Source: Liolophura sinensis (taxonomy: Eukaryota; Mollusca; Polyplacophora; Chitonida; Chitonidae). From it: a stretch of 64,000 bases of DNA. Position numbers and translations under genes: made by a program. The stretch spans positions 26,064,628-26,128,627 of the forward strand of contig NC_088305.1 of the NCBI RefSeq assembly GCF_032854445.1, in the 5' to 3' direction. Position 1 is the first letter of the stretch. The number at the start of each line of letters is the position of its first letter. A model generated the notes under the pieces. It was not told the origin of the DNA and did not search any database. It saw nothing but the letters and a program-made list of their open reading frames with translations. Below are positions 1 to 13,031 of the stretch, piece by piece.

Positions 1-90
1 CCACGTATGGCCGGAAAGGAGGCCAGCAAGAGCTGGACTTGAACTCACATCGACCACATTGGGGAGAGGCTCCTGGGTCATTGCGCCACG
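1..90 (-). repeat. tRNA-derived SINE (family A), head end
   Basis: This is the tRNA-like end of a family A SINE on the minus strand. The antisense B box GGACTTGAACTC is visible at about 38-50, and the rest of the copy lies left of the window. A second, separate piece of the same family follows at 145-240 in the opposite orientation. Confidence 0.75.
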
Positions 91-144
91 TTGGGATTAT
101 AACGAATGTACCCACATGCAGTTTTCTACACATTGGCCCACTCT

Positions 145-240
145 GCTCGTTTTGCCTCCCACTATTATGCTGGTCGCCGTCGTATAAGTGACATGTTCTT
201 GAGTACGGCGTAAAACAGCCATAAAATCAATAAACATATG
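145..240 (+). repeat. SINE family A, tail end
   Basis: This is the 3' part of a family A SINE on the plus strand. It contains TTGAGTACGGCGTAAAAC followed by an A-rich AATCAATAAA-type tail. It ends about 100 bases before the acceptor of the first visible SLC23 exon. Confidence 0.75.
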
Positions 241-341
241 AGTCCACAAAACCGACATAAATTTATTTTTATTAACCAACATATTCAGTTTCATTATTTA
301 CCGGTTAAGCATTATCGCATGATATGGTGCTCTCTTTCCAG

Positions 342-3300
342 CAATACCTGACAGCGTTTGGTGCCATTTTAACGGTACCTCTGGTTCTGGCACCATTTTT
401 CTGTATGGACAAAGATGATGTTGGAATCAGCAATGTCATCAGCACCATCTTCTTCGTCTCTGGACTGTGTACATTACTGCAGACGACCATTGGCTGTAGG
501 TGAGTGACGAACGTAAGGGCCTTTACATCCACAGGATTACAAGCCACTGCAGGTGAAACCTGCAAGCAGTGACTTGTACATCCAAACACTCTGCACTGAT
601 GTAATATTCTGACAGGCCTAGAGTATTTTAATACAAGTTTCCACTTAATGGAAACGTAAAGCATTCTTTTGTCCGAAATACCGTTGGCCAAAATCAGTTG
701 AGATTTTGGAGGAACTGCATGAGTCCGGTTAGTTAAAAGTGCATTTTAAAAATATCTACTTAAAATGTTCCGTTCCTCAACACCCACATATCATGCCGTA
801 ATGTTACCCACACTTTGTGTTCTGTTTTTCATGCGCATTTATCATGCCATACTGCTCTCCTTACGTAATACACTGCTCTTTCACAAACATATATTGTTAA
901 TTATATGGAGATTTGCGTGAGCATGCAGCCTCATATTCGACTGAGAGCAACGACATTTTCAGAGGACCGAAGCCAAATACCGAAAGACGAATTTATCATC
1001 ATAAAGAACATTTTCCAGACGTCAAACTGAGAAAAACTGGGAATGGCCCAAAAACAAATGCCTTCGAGAGTTGTCTCCCTTGTTACTCTGCCCTGTGTCC
1101 AGTTCAACATATGTGCGCAAGGGTAATTGTCATGGTAACACGTGCTATTAAAACTGATAAGTTTCCATGACAGTTGCACATGTCACATTGTTAAGGACGT
1201 TTTGTACACCGGACCCTTCCTATAATGTTAAGGCCCAGTAGGTTTTCAGTAAAATTTTGGTGTTAGCCTGATTCTTTCCGACAATGAGCGGAGGTTGTGA
1301 GTGATCTCCCTTTGTATGGGCTGTTCACGGGCATTAAACGTCGGTGTTGTCATGGGGCTGTAGTGCTGTTGTTAGCTACGTTGCCATACGAGAAGCTACC
1401 GTATCAAATTCAAGTCACAAACAGCTGATTTAGATCAAGGTCAAGTACAGTGTTGTTCAAATAAAAGGCGCGAAGAAGACGAGGCGATGACCTACAGTGG
1501 TGGATCTAATTCTGGGGATTTCCTTTTCGGAGGAAAAGTTTTCGATTTGGATGATGATGTGAGTGATAGAATAAGAGAAATCTCGACACTCTTCACTCAT
1601 TCTCTGCCCGATCAACGGTTCTCATGCACAACAACTGTGAGAAATGTATGCAGTGGCCCATCTTTTTTCTGGCCATAAACCAAGTTAAAATTGACTTCAC
1701 ATGAATATATCTCCCCCTTATGTCCATGCATCATACTCTACTGTTATCCACAAACAATGTTCAGTTCCCTTAAGTGCATATATCACACTATAGTGTGATC
1801 CACACACAATGCTCTGTTCCCTAATGTCCATATATCCTACTATATTGTCATCCATAAACAATGCTCTATTCCCTTATGTCAATATATCATACTATATTGT
1901 TATCCACACACAATCGTCTATTTCCTGATATCCATATATCATACCAGAGTGTTGTCCACAAACAATGCTCTGTTCCCTTATGTCCATATATCATACTACA
2001 TTGTTATCCACACACAATCGTCTGTTTCCTGATATCCATATATCATACTATACTGTTATCCACAAACGATGCTCTGTTCTCTTATGTCCATATCTCATGC
2101 CATATTGTTATCCGTACACGATATTCTGTTCCTTACGACTTTATTCAACTTTGTCCGCTCAGGTTGCCTATTGTCCAGGGAGCGACGTTTACTTTCCTGA
2201 CGCCAACGATCGCCATTATGTCACTACCAGAATGGTGCTGTCCGTTCACGGATAAGAGTAAGTTTACATCACATTTGAAACGTTTGAAGAAAAACACACG
2301 TGTCTCAGAGAAAACTTCGAAAACGAAAGTTATATTTCAAAATGACAAGTGATACATTCTAGAATTAAACCACAATCTGTGTCTTATGTGGACCCATAAT
2401 GTCCTGGTGTTTGTGATGTGAAGTACATACGTTGTTTTGTCAATGCCGGAAGAGCCCTTTTATGTGATAGACGTTGTGAATCATCTGATAACGACCGGAG
2501 AATGTATTTTACGAAACCACCTACATACAAGTAAGCATGCTGCACAAAATGTGTGATCAATAACAATTCTTCAACATAAAATAAATGATCACATGCAACT
2601 ATTAAAGAATTCACTTATGTTTATTTATTCTGATAAGATTCTTTCAAGCGCAAAAGATTTGCAGTAAGTCAACACCTCGAGATCTCTTGGGTGTCGTGCG
2701 CACGAGATGTTTTTCTTCTATGTCGTGGTTACCTGATCTCCAATTATAGTCTACCGGCCCGGATAGCACAGTTGGTAGAGCGTCCGCTCCGGGACCGGTA
2801 GATCCAGGATCAATCCTTGGTCGAGTCACACCTAAGACTTTAAAAGAGGAAGTTGTAACTTCCTCGCTTGGCGTTCAGCATGAAGGGGATAGTGCAACGA
2901 CTGGTTGACCCGTATCAGTATAATGGCTCGGGCGGGACGGCTTACTTGCCTTCGGTAAGTCGTCTCAGTGATGCAGCACTAAATAAAAGAGCGGTGGAAA
3001 TCCGTCCTGCAACAAGGAGGCACATTACACGTGCATGCACCCTAATGATTCCTTCGTCGTCATATGACTGAAAAATTGTTGAGTACGACGTTAAACCCCA
3101 AGCACTCACTCACTCACTCCAATTATAGTCATGATCTTGGTATTTTTGCAAAGTCGTGCGTGCCGCATAATTCTGTATTCGTATATCGATTAATTATCTC
3201 GCTTTCTTCTGCTCCGGATGTCAGTGTCATTTGTGTGATACCTTACCAACAATATGACTTCTCGACAATATTAATTGCCACTGTGGTCCAAGATTGCTTG

Positions 3301-6300
3301 ATTCATGAAGTTTTGCTGAAACAGAGAAACAGTATACTGGAATTACATAGGGCCCATGCAGCCAAAGTAGAAATGTGGTTGTGCTTTTGTTTGATTCAAT
3401 AATCTAAAAATTTCCCGATCTTTTTAGCTATTACATCTTATATTCAACACTCTTTTCTATATGAAAGACAATTGCAGCTTATCCGAAGCAGAGATACCGA
3501 CAGTGGGAAGCGATGAGCATCGTGCAATGTGGCAGGAAAGGATTGCAGAGGTTAGCATTTTCACATGTTTACTTTGACAAGTATGAAAAATTGTTCGCTG
3601 GCTTATTTTGATATTTTTAAAGACTGTCATTATATTAATTTCTATACATTTAGAGAACATAAAAAGCGTGCAGATTAAATGTCTTTCATTTTTGTTTATG
3701 TTTGTCAGAGCAAAGAAAAACGTGCAAAATTTACACATGGTATAGTAACAGCCAAGCCCTGTGTTTAGTTGTAAATTGTTTCTAGAATCAAAACTAAAGC
3801 ATTGATTATTTTCCGTATGTTGCATTTGCCTTACTCTCTATTTAACACTGGACATTCGACTCCTGAATTTGCTGGGTCATTTATCCAGAGGACAATGCTA
3901 ATGAAATAGTGTGTTTTTCTTTTAACAGATCCAGGGAGCCATTCTGGTGTCAGCGTTGTTCCAAGTAGTCATCGGCTTCAGCGGTCTCATGGGATTTATT
4001 CTGCGGTTCATCGGACCTCTCGCCATAGTTCCAACGATCACTCTGATTGGTCTATCATTGTTCGGAGCTGCAGCCGCTCAGGCGGCAAACATGTGGTGGA
4101 TAGCCGTCTTGTAAGTTGTTAGGAGAGCAGATCACATAAGCCAATTTTCAAACAATTAGCCATGTTTAGCCACCAAAAGAAAAAAAAGAACAAGACAAGA
4201 ATTAACGAAATTTATTGAGTGGGAGGTGCTGTTTATCTTGGTGCATGTTCTAATTCACTATGCAGAGAAATTTGCTTTGGGTCAGTTACCACGATGTTCG
4301 ATTGGTATTTTATTTATTTAACAGTAGATGAGTTCCATGCAGGAATTGGATTGCCTCCCCTGTATATGGATTTAGTATCTGTGTAAATATCAGCAGCAAT
4401 GATATACTGGTTACACCGGTGGTAAATCACTGTGATGATGTGACGCTGACAGCCATGTTTTACCATCATGGCTCCCCACAAAAGATGACACTTAATGCAT
4501 GGCTTGCCTTAAAGTCATTAATGTTTTTTCACTGAAAAAAAAACGACGAATGGAACGCTAAGTGCACACATGCCCCCTTCACTGTATCGATATCATTCTA
4601 ATGCATTGTAACATGGATACAAGTCACGGACTGGTATTACGGAAAGGTCAGCTTTTCGGGCCCTACATACAGGGTTATTGCCAGTGACCAATTTTTAATA
4701 GTAGTAACCAACTGATATTGTCATTGAGCCACTGCTATTGCCAGTTATCAGCCTACACCTTTGTGGATAGGTTGGCTTCCTCAGTCATTTACTGTGTATT
4801 TTCTGCAATAGGTTTATATAGGCAGAAATACTTGTAGACAGAAACAGAACAAAATATATGTTTGGGCTGGTCGATGTTTCCTAGTGATACGTTTTATTGT
4901 CTACTAGTATGTATATAGTACCTGGTGTGGGTTTCGTTTCAGGACAATGTTTCTAATTGCGCTGTTTTCACAGTACCTTCGGGACGTCTCGATCCCTTTT
5001 CCTGTCTACAGAAGGGGCTCAGGCTGCGGTGTATACTTTGTGCCTATCTTCCGGTTATTTCCTGTAAGTACACTTTACACGTTTAACCTCAGACGTGGCA
5101 CAGGTATTTTGGTTTTCAGCATTTTCAACAATATTTAGATAATTTTATAATGACATCCGGTCAGTTTCAATGTCGATGTATTTATATTGCTACTACACTA
5201 TATTTTGTGTTGGTGTTTTACACCATACTCAAGACTATTTCACTTATACGTCGGCGGCCAGCATTATAACAGGAGGAAAGTGGGCAAAGCCCTGGGGAAA
5301 ATCCACGACGATCCGCAGGTTGCTGCAAGACTTACGGAGAAAAAGTTAGCATGGGCTGGACTTGAAGTCACAGCGACCGCATTGGTGAGAGGCTCCTTAC
5401 TTCACTATAGAACACCATGCCAAAGACACCAGACATGCCGAATCGCTGGTCAGCGTTATTGGCTCCAAACGGACAGGTATTTCCCCCATCTTTCAACCTG
5501 ACAGGATGTCGTCTTTGTCGTGCTACTAATATGGCATATAGCTGAAAGTCATTTCATTAACGGAAACTGCTAAAATGTCAAGAGTACAACAACGTACACA
5601 TTTGAATTTGTACACAATTCTCATTGGACTTACTCCATATCTATGCCTCGAAACAGACATGCGTATACCTTCTGTCAACCAAGATTGACGTTCCGGGTCA
5701 ATAGTCGCAAGGTCAATTCCCAAAACGACGTTTAACACAAACTACCGAAGATAAAATGATGTTGGAAGGACGCAAGGTGTGGTCAAGGCGCCTGAGTGAA
5801 ATCTGTATTCAAACCGTGTACCATGTTAGAATATGAGTTGTCGTTGATAAAATATGTATCTCAGTTCGCTCAGATACCGTGCCCAAAACTATTCCTCTGC
5901 CGCCACAGTTGTCTCCACTTGCATGTGTAACAAGAGGTACACGATCCGGTGCAAGTCATGTGGTGGAGAGTCGATAAACTTTGAGAGTAGTAATATGTGT
6001 GTTGTTGTTGTATCCTGTTCTCTTTTGTCTATTTAACTACAGGACCCTCATCCACTAGAAGCCAAGTAACACGAGATAATGGGGGATTTTTTGTGGCTAC
6101 TCATCACCTTAAACTTAAGCAAAAAGAGTCGTTTTTTCTGGCGTTCCGCTGATAAGGTGGGCGCCCTAACACCTTGATAATTACAGTAACTTCAGGTTAA
6201 ACGTGAAAATACCACCTCCTACATATTTTCTCTCAGAATTTCTCTTGGACCCTCTTCCAATTTTCCGTAATATTTCGACGATTTGCATTAAAATATAAAC

Positions 6301-9300
6301 GACAACGTCACTGAGAGTGAGAAGAGATTCAGCGATGGAAGTAAGATAGTTAGCAAATAGTCACACTTAACGAGTGTTTTCCGGTCTCTCGCTAGGCTCA
6401 ATGCCGTGTATTCATCCAGTAGAATTGGACCGCTGCCTTGGACACACGAACAGTTGCTATCAAAGTTAGATATTTTATCATCGACAACTTATATTGTAGC
6501 ATGGTAAACAATTTGAATGCTAATTTTACTCATTCTCCTAGAACAATACCTTTACAACATCATCGGAAAAGTGATGACTGTTTCTCTTTGCCTGATTTCG
6601 TCTTGATTCCGTACCTATATTTTCCTAGTTCTTTAGTGGTTTGTGTTACACGTCGTTTTGAGAATTGGAGAGAAATGAGAGTCCGGATACCGAAGTAGGC
6701 CTGGGCGCCATCTGTGTAGGTTACGTGTAGCTCATCGCAGTGACTGTATTCTAGGTAGCATAATTTAGAATAACAAGACATCAGGTCATTCTGAGTTGCA
6801 AAAATATCGAGGGGTCTGACATGAAATCGATGTTCTTAATCTTACGTAAAATATGGAATATCACCGAATGTGTCTGCTGTACATATGCTTGTATTTCATT
6901 AGGAGATAGTCATATTTTCCCGATTGGTTTCACAAATTTTTAACGCTTATCCTGGGCTTTCCAGATGAGTTTACAAAATTAAATTCTGTCTTTAAGGCAA
7001 GTCTTCAACTAGCTTGTGCCGCTTTAACTTTAATTAGCCATTTTTAGAGGTTCCACCTAATCACAGTTTACTCCAAAAACGGAAACTAAATGGAAACGTT
7101 ACCTCAAGGGAGATAACTGGGTGGGACCCTGTTTAGACAGAAAACCGGTAAAACAATATCTGAAGTTAAAATTCCCAAACGTTTTGTGAATAAAACTAGC
7201 ACCACTGTCTACATATAATTAATTTTAATAAGGCAATTTCCGATGATGTCGGGAAGACATAGATGCCTATTATCAGATGCACAAAATCCAGTACGTGCAC
7301 CACAACACTTTAAGTTTAAACGTTGAAAGGTTCCTATTTGTATTAAACCCCTTATCCGACTATAAAACAAGAAAAAGTATAGAAGTATTGTCAGTTATGC
7401 ACTTATTGCAAACCCATCATGTTAATATAGTTGCAATCCTCATTGCAAACCTATCATCTTTATATACTCGCTATCCTCATTGCAACCCATCGTGTTTATA
7501 TAGTCGCTATCCTCATTGCAAACTTATCATGTTCATATAGTCGCCATCCTCATTGCAAACCCATCATGTTCATTATGTCGCCATCCTCATTGCAACCCAT
7601 CATGTTTATATAGTCGCTATACTCATTGCAAACCAATCATGTGTTTGATGGGTTTTGTCTCTGAACAGCAGCAACAACAATTAAATAAATCGATTAGTAC
7701 GTTAATTGTAGGCTTTTCCTGTCTTTCTTCATCAGGTGCTGCTGGGCATGTGCTTAGCTTGGCTGATCTGTTACATCCTGACCGTGTCAGGAGCCTTGAC
7801 CTCTGACCCTGAAGGCTGGGGGTACCAAGCCAGGACCGACTCGCGGATTGCCGTACTTAACAGCGCCCCCTGGTTCCGATTCCCATATCCAGGTATGAAC
7901 GTCTAGTTTGAGATGCCACTTTGAAGCCAAGTGCATGTATAATCCGTTTCATTTGTACAGTGAACCAAACATAAAATAGAATTAATATATTTATAGGAAA
8001 CGATAAGCAGTCTTATTTTATCAATTCACTTTGAAGCCAAGTGCATATATAATCCGTTTCATTTGTGCAGTGAACCAAACATAAAATAGAATTAATGTAT
8101 TTATAGAAAACGATAAACAGTCTTATTTTATCAATTGGCTGTGGGATTTCATGTCTTTATTTTTAGATTTGCACTGGGCATTCAGAATTTGTTTCATACT
8201 AATTGAGAACAATACAATTATTGATGGGGTATCTAGATTTAAATACTCAACAGAACACTTCACATGGGCAAAAGGGGTGGGGAAAAATTGCATAAACTCA
8301 TTGATCAACAATATGGAGGATGAACTGACTGACTCACGGTCAATTCATCTTTTTTTTTTCAGTTTTTATTCATTGATGATTTATGCCGTTCTCAAGAATA
8401 TCTCGTCTAGTATTATGGTGCGGGGAAACCGGGTGGGGCCAGGGGTTAACTCGCGACCATCGCCAGGTGTACTAATGACTACCGAATATACCACCCTAGA
8501 TAAAGCACATAGGCTAAGTAAGTGCCATATATCTACATGCATAATATTGCCGATAGGGCGTTAAGCCCAAATCATTCATTTATCTTTTTAGGACAATGGG
8601 GCACCCCTACTGTAAGCGTAGCCGGTGTGTTCGGTATGTTGGCTGGAGTCTTGGCCTCCATGGTAGAGTCAGTTGGAGATTACTACGCCTGCGCCAGGTT
8701 AAGCGGAGCTCCTCCGCCCCCTGATCACGCAGTGAACAGAGGTAAGTAATGAACGGTGCTTTCCTTGGAAATTTCGTTTGACAAAAAGTATCTTGAGTAA
8801 TTCTAAACTGTGGCAATGAATTACAAGTAACACAGCTGAATTTTTTTTACTCAATTCTGCTTAAGTTGCTGGTATTATGTCGCAGTTTGCTACCATTCAA
8901 GACTCTCATACATGAACAGTTAAAACAAAAATGACGAACAGTGGCAAACTGACAAGAATACTGGATTTCACTTGGAGGGAGTCTCTCACACTGTCGTTCC
9001 TGCTCTGGTTTTTACTCTTTACACACTATACAGTTTAATATACAAATATGTTGCTTAGTACTTATTTGCTTTATCTTTGCTCTGTCAGGTATAGGTATGG
9101 AGGGTATAGGGTGCATCTTGGCCGGTGCTTGGGGCTCCGGAAACGGGACTACTTCTTACAGCGAGAATATAGGAGCAATCGGGATTACAAAGGTAACGGT
9201 ATTGCACATTGTAATGAACTTTACTGAGTATTCCAGAGCTCTCCAAGGACGGTCCCACTTCCATGGCAGTCTCTTTTTCCTATGAAAAAAAAATGAAACA

Positions 9301-12300
9301 GAAAGAATATGAAGTATCCCATTGTATATACAATGAGTTCATTTTCACATTGTAATGGATTCCGCGTCACCAACCCGTTTGGCTCTCTTTCATGTGCCTA
9401 CACCGTAAAATAAGTGTTTCGTTTATAAACAGATTTTCCTTACACTTAAATACTAAACCTGTCCTGTTGATTATTCCTAAGGACAGTGTCGTAATTAAAG
9501 AGATGTGTTTATTAAATCAATCATGTGAAATAGTGATGTAGTGGATATTTTCAAGAAGCAAGAATAGTCCAGTTAACATGGCTTCAAGTGGTCCACTTTA
9601 TAAACTTTATACTGTTTATCGTAAAAACCGATGCACATGTGAAAGTGTTTACTATAGTAAACATGTGACATATTTACCGGTGACATTTACTATGAATAAA
9701 GTCAGGTTTACTGGACTATTTTGTGTATTGAAATAACTCTCTTTAATAACTGAAGATAGACTTTATGAATAAACACCACGATGTGTAACAGAAATGTGTT
9801 TATAAGTAAAACACTGATATTTAGTGTGTATAATTGAAATATGTCGTGAAATAACAATCAAGTAAATACTAAATAAATAGGCCCTGAATAAATGTTTTGG
9901 AGAAAGTGACAATATTGAGAGAAGGCCCATTGCTCTAAAATTCCACCTTTGGAATTTCCTTCTAGATTCTATCTAGCAAACTCCCTCTGGTTCACCTTCG
10001 ACTTTTGATTAGAAAGTTTACGAGGTCTTTTATACAATGAAATTGGATGTTCGGTCTACCTTTACGTACAGGTGAAAGTTGCATAGTTTACGCGCATGCG
10101 CAACCATTGGTGACTTGGTTACTCGAAGTTTTTCACAATAAATCTTTTCGACAAAGCAATAAACTGTAAGGGATTTTCACTGTTTAATTTTTTTACTCGA
10201 TCATGTCATTTCTATAGAATTTTCTTCACTTTTTCTCAGCTTATTTATTGGTGTTTTACGCCGTACTCAAGAATGATTCATTTATACGACGACGGCCACC
10301 ATTATTTTGGGAAGAAACCCACAGAATCTGGAGAAAACCCACGATAATTCTCTTCATATGGAAGGATATAGAAAGTGATATTCCATACGATGTCCATCCT
10401 TTACGATAAGAGGGCTATGTTCATTTCCCAAAGGTTGGAAGTCGTCGCGTAGTGCAGGTGGGAGGGCTCATCATGATCATTCTCGGGTGTTTGGGGAAGT
10501 TTGGAGCTCTGTTTGTCACGATTCCTAGTCCGGTCATTGGAGGCATGTTTATGGTCACATTTGGTAAGTGCCATCGGGACATTTGTTCCTCGCCATCGGG
10601 ATATTTGCTCCTCACCGTCGGGACATTTGTTCCTCGCCATCGGGACATTTGTTCCTGGCCATCCGGACAACAACTATGAAACATGTAATGCGACCAATCT
10701 TTATTTTTATTTTGTCTAAATGCTTCTGATATCTTTGTCAGAAAAGATAACATCAGCTCCTTTGCTAAATCGACAGTATTTCTACGTTTCGCTGTTAGAA
10801 TAGGAATTGTGGCAGCTGTGGAATGCTCCCGTCAAAATGCTCACTGTCGTATTGAACTAAACCTGTTATTTTCATCACACGTTTGGTAGTAACTGTGAGA
10901 TAGTCATGTCATAAATTTGACAAATGTCTGTCGTATTTGATTTGAAATTTGTGGCATCAAGAGGATGGTAGGGCCAATAAATTGAGTATCCATTTTCGTA
11001 TTGAACTAAAACTGTTATTATCTTGACAGGCATGGTGGCAGCCGTGGGATTATCAACGCTTCAGTTCGTAGATTTGAACTCGTCACGAAATCTTTTTATT
11101 CTTGGATTTTCAATATTTTTTGGTTTAAGTTTACCAAATTGGATGGGGAACAATCCGGGAGCTATTAAAACTGGTAAGAACGTATTATCCAGGGAATTTA
11201 TAAAATTATTTGAGCAGATGTAGGTTGGAGAAACACCAATCACGTTGATGTATATTCGATCGCCAAAGTTATCTTACTTAAGCTAACAATTAAATAAGGC
11301 ACCTAAAACGATACTCATCTGAGACGCTATTTGAGGAATTCTACATATGAAAAAAATTTGGTTAGGGAAGCAAGCCTTTCCGTGTTCAACATATGTTTTG
11401 CTCATTCAATTCGTTTTACCGGAGTAAGTTTTACTGTTCTAATAGATTAAAAAATCACTGCTGCTGCTCGAAGCAGAACTTTTCGAGGCATTTGACATGC
11501 CAACAAAAAAGAAGTCTCCCATGGTTGGCTTTCTTTATTCCGCTTGGGATTAATTGTTGTTCTTTTTTTATAAGGTAATGGTATAGGGATTCAAACGCTA
11601 CAGTAAAATCAGTATAGTGAAAGGTTTCAGTGGGAATCCCAGCTGACTTCAATGAGTGCCGAAATTTTGACTATCTAAAATAAGTCAATAATTGAAACAT
11701 TGATGTAAAAAAAGGAATCTAAAAGTACGTATTTAAGGTTTCCTGTGGTGTCGGTTCTCGACATTTCAGACTCAAGGAACGTGTTTGTTCTGAATGCTGT
11801 TAATGATACTTAGGCATCTTTAAGACATACCCTCGCGGGGATTGAGACAGACAGTATCTATACTTTAACATTCAAAAAGGCTGCGTTATGCAAAGCTCCA
11901 AAAGCATGTCAATTTTAGAGTTTAGAGCCCATATGTTGAAGTGACGTACCTATTGTGAAACGTAGGTAGAAAAGATCTTTTTCACCCATGTTTTTTAAAA
12001 AATAAACCGAGAAGGCCAAGACACACAGACCTGCTGTTGTCTTGTAGCATTTAAGCTAAAGATAAAAAGTATAGTCAGCTGCTGTCAAAATGGAAATGTC
12101 ATTTTTTTCTATTCTTATAACTTTTTACGTTCGGTTGCAAATCTTGTTCCAGGAAGCATCATTGCGGATCAGATCCTGACTGTGTTGTGTAGTACCAGCA
12201 TGTTCGTGGGCGGCTTTTTCGGCTTTCTACTGGACAACACTGTACCTGGTACTGTCTCCTTTAGTATTTCACCATAATGCAGCTCTTATTATTTCAAATG

Positions 12301-13031
12301 TCAACCCCCAACTAACAAAACTTTTCGGCTAAAATCGTTTGGGGTCTGTCTGCACATTAAAATGTACTTCGTCTATAAACACTTTTAAAATACCTAACAG
12401 ATACATTTACAAACACTGTGTTATTAATTAAAAGGATATCCTTTTATAGTACACACTTAATCCGTTTACATAGTAATGTAATAGATGTCTTAATACACAC
12501 AACTAGTCTAGTAAGAACGACTTGATATTATTAAGTGTAAAAATCCGACAAATATGATATTACATTTTTTCGGCTTTTTACATTTTATAACACAAAGTTT
12601 TATTTACTGGACTATTTCTGAAAATATCGACATTAGTGTGTAAACGTTTCATATTTATATAACAGAAATGTGCTAATAAATGAAACACTTATTCTTGGTG
12701 TGTAGTTAATTAACCCATGCTTCGTGTTTCAGGCACAGCCGAAGAACGAGGAATCTTACGATGGCGCAAATTGTTAATTACCACACATGCGGCCTCTCAT
12801 GCCACATTCGCGGAAGACACGACATATGATCTCCCCTTAGTGCAAAGATTTCTCAACAGGTGGAGCTGGCCAACTTACCTTCCGTTCTGCCCCAGTTTTA
12901 AAGGATTTGCCGAATGTTGCGGATGTGGAAATAAGCTGACTCCTCCTGAACACGTGCAGTCCCGAGAAAACGTTGGATATGTGAAAGATGCTGAGGAGAG
13001 TAGCAATTACGTCATTACGACGTCTTTGTAA
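342..13031 (+). CDS. SLC23 family nucleobase/ascorbate transporter (5' partial)
   Basis: This encodes a polytopic membrane symporter of the NAT/SLC23 family (UraA fold), which imports ascorbate or nucleobases, usually with sodium in animals. Twelve exons join in frame: 342-499, 2163-2257, 3489-3550, 3929-4110, 4943-5063, 7736-7892, 8592-8741, 9089-9192, 10434-10563, 11030-11173, 12153-12248 and 12733-13031 (stop TAA). They give about 565 residues; the first exons and start codon lie left of the window. Family-typical segments are [49 protein letters not shown], the signature [10 protein letters not shown] followed by [25 protein letters not shown] and LDNTVPG. The signature begins with Glu, whereas vertebrate ascorbate carriers have Pro there, so a nucleobase substrate is possible. 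The 3489 acceptor is weak, but it is the only one that keeps the reading frame. The intron stretch 500-1689 shows nothing recognisable. The 3' UTR has an ATTAAA at 13348-13353. Confidence 0.95.
1690..2145. repeat. Minisatellite, about 52-bp unit, next to a 3' splice site
   Basis: About eight diverged copies of a unit containing TTATGTCCATATATCATAC, TGTTATCCACAAACAATG and CTGTTCCCT. The last copy runs into the polypyrimidine tract before the SLC23 acceptor at 2162. The open frames here are by-products of the repeat. Confidence 0.85.
2751..3117 (+). mobile_element. tRNA-derived SINE (family B) with 12-bp target duplication
   Basis: A full-length SINE of about 367 bp. The tRNA-like head has an A box TAGCACAGTTGGTAGAGCG and a B-box-like GGTCGAGTCAC. 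The body contains GTTGAGTACGACGTTAAAC, and the tail is a CACTCACTCACT run. The direct repeat TCCAATTATAGT flanks it at 2739-2750 and 3118-3129. A nearly identical inverted copy lies at 22286-22632. The element sits in an SLC23 intron. Confidence 0.92.
5205..5402 (-). mobile_element. SINE family A copy
   Basis: A nearly complete copy on the minus strand in an SLC23 intron. It shows the antisense tail motif GGTGTTTTACACCATACTC, the body CAGGAGGAAAGTGGGC and the antisense B box GGACTTGAAGTCAC. Confidence 0.85.
5403..7394. other. SLC23 intron, no recognisable feature
   Basis: This is intronic DNA between exons 4943-5063 and 7736-7892. I see no exon-like segment, RNA gene or clear repeat on either strand; its short open frames have no family features. 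Confidence 0.6.
7395..7650. repeat. Minisatellite, about 44-46-bp unit
   Basis: Five to six imperfect copies built around CTCATTGCAAACCCATCATG, TTTATATAGTCGC and ATCCTCATTGC. The array ends about 85 bases before the acceptor of the exon at 7736. The overlapping open frames are products of the repeat. Confidence 0.85.
7915..8136. repeat. Tandem duplication, 111-bp period
   Basis: Two nearly identical copies of a segment starting CACTTTGAAGCCAAGTGCAT and ending TCTTATTTTATCAATT. They start about 23 bases after the 5' splice site at 7892/7893. Confidence 0.88.
8378..8590 (-). repeat. Degenerate SINE family A fragment
   Basis: The antisense SINE body is recognisable: GCCGTTCTCAAGAATATCTC, then TATTATGGTGCGGGGAAACC and CGCGACCATCGCCAGG. 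It is followed by a second SINE-like tail, GGGCGTTAAGCCCAAATCAT. The right end provides the pyrimidine tract before the exon at 8592. Confidence 0.55.
9399..9840. mobile_element. MITE-like element with imperfect inverted ends
   Basis: The left end CTACACCGTAAAATAAGTGT and the reverse complement of the right end (TACACACTAAATATCAGTGT) form an imperfect terminal inverted repeat of about 35 bp. There is no coding capacity. A related copy lies at 12350-12705. It is a non-autonomous DNA transposon by inference. Confidence 0.45.
10235..10350 (-). repeat. SINE family A fragment
   Basis: The antisense tail and first half of the body are visible (TTTATTGGTGTTTTACGCCG, then GAAAACCCACGA). The tRNA-like head is missing. 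It ends about 85 bases before the SLC23 exon at 10434. Confidence 0.75.
10568..10672. repeat. Short minisatellite starting at a 5' splice site
   Basis: Five copies of a 21-22-bp unit, CATCGGGACATTTGTTCCTC. The array begins within a few bases of the 5' splice site GTAAGTGCCATCGGG of the SLC23 exon ending at 10563. Confidence 0.85.
12350..12705. mobile_element. Second copy of the MITE-like element
   Basis: The right end ACACTTATTCTTGGTGTGTA and the internal TTACTGGACTATTT and TAACAGAAATGTG match the element at 9399-9840. The left end (TGCACATTAAAATGTAC) is more diverged. It fills most of the SLC23 intron before the last exon. Confidence 0.4.

Noticed and set aside
2753-2830. Apparent tRNA gene
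   Set aside because: The A and B boxes belong to the head of the family B SINE, shown by the long SINE body, tail and target duplication.
3478-3550. Better-looking acceptor at 3476-3477 for the third visible SLC23 exon
   Set aside because: It puts the exon out of frame with the strongly conserved exon at 3929 and leads to a stop; the weaker site 11 bases on keeps frame.
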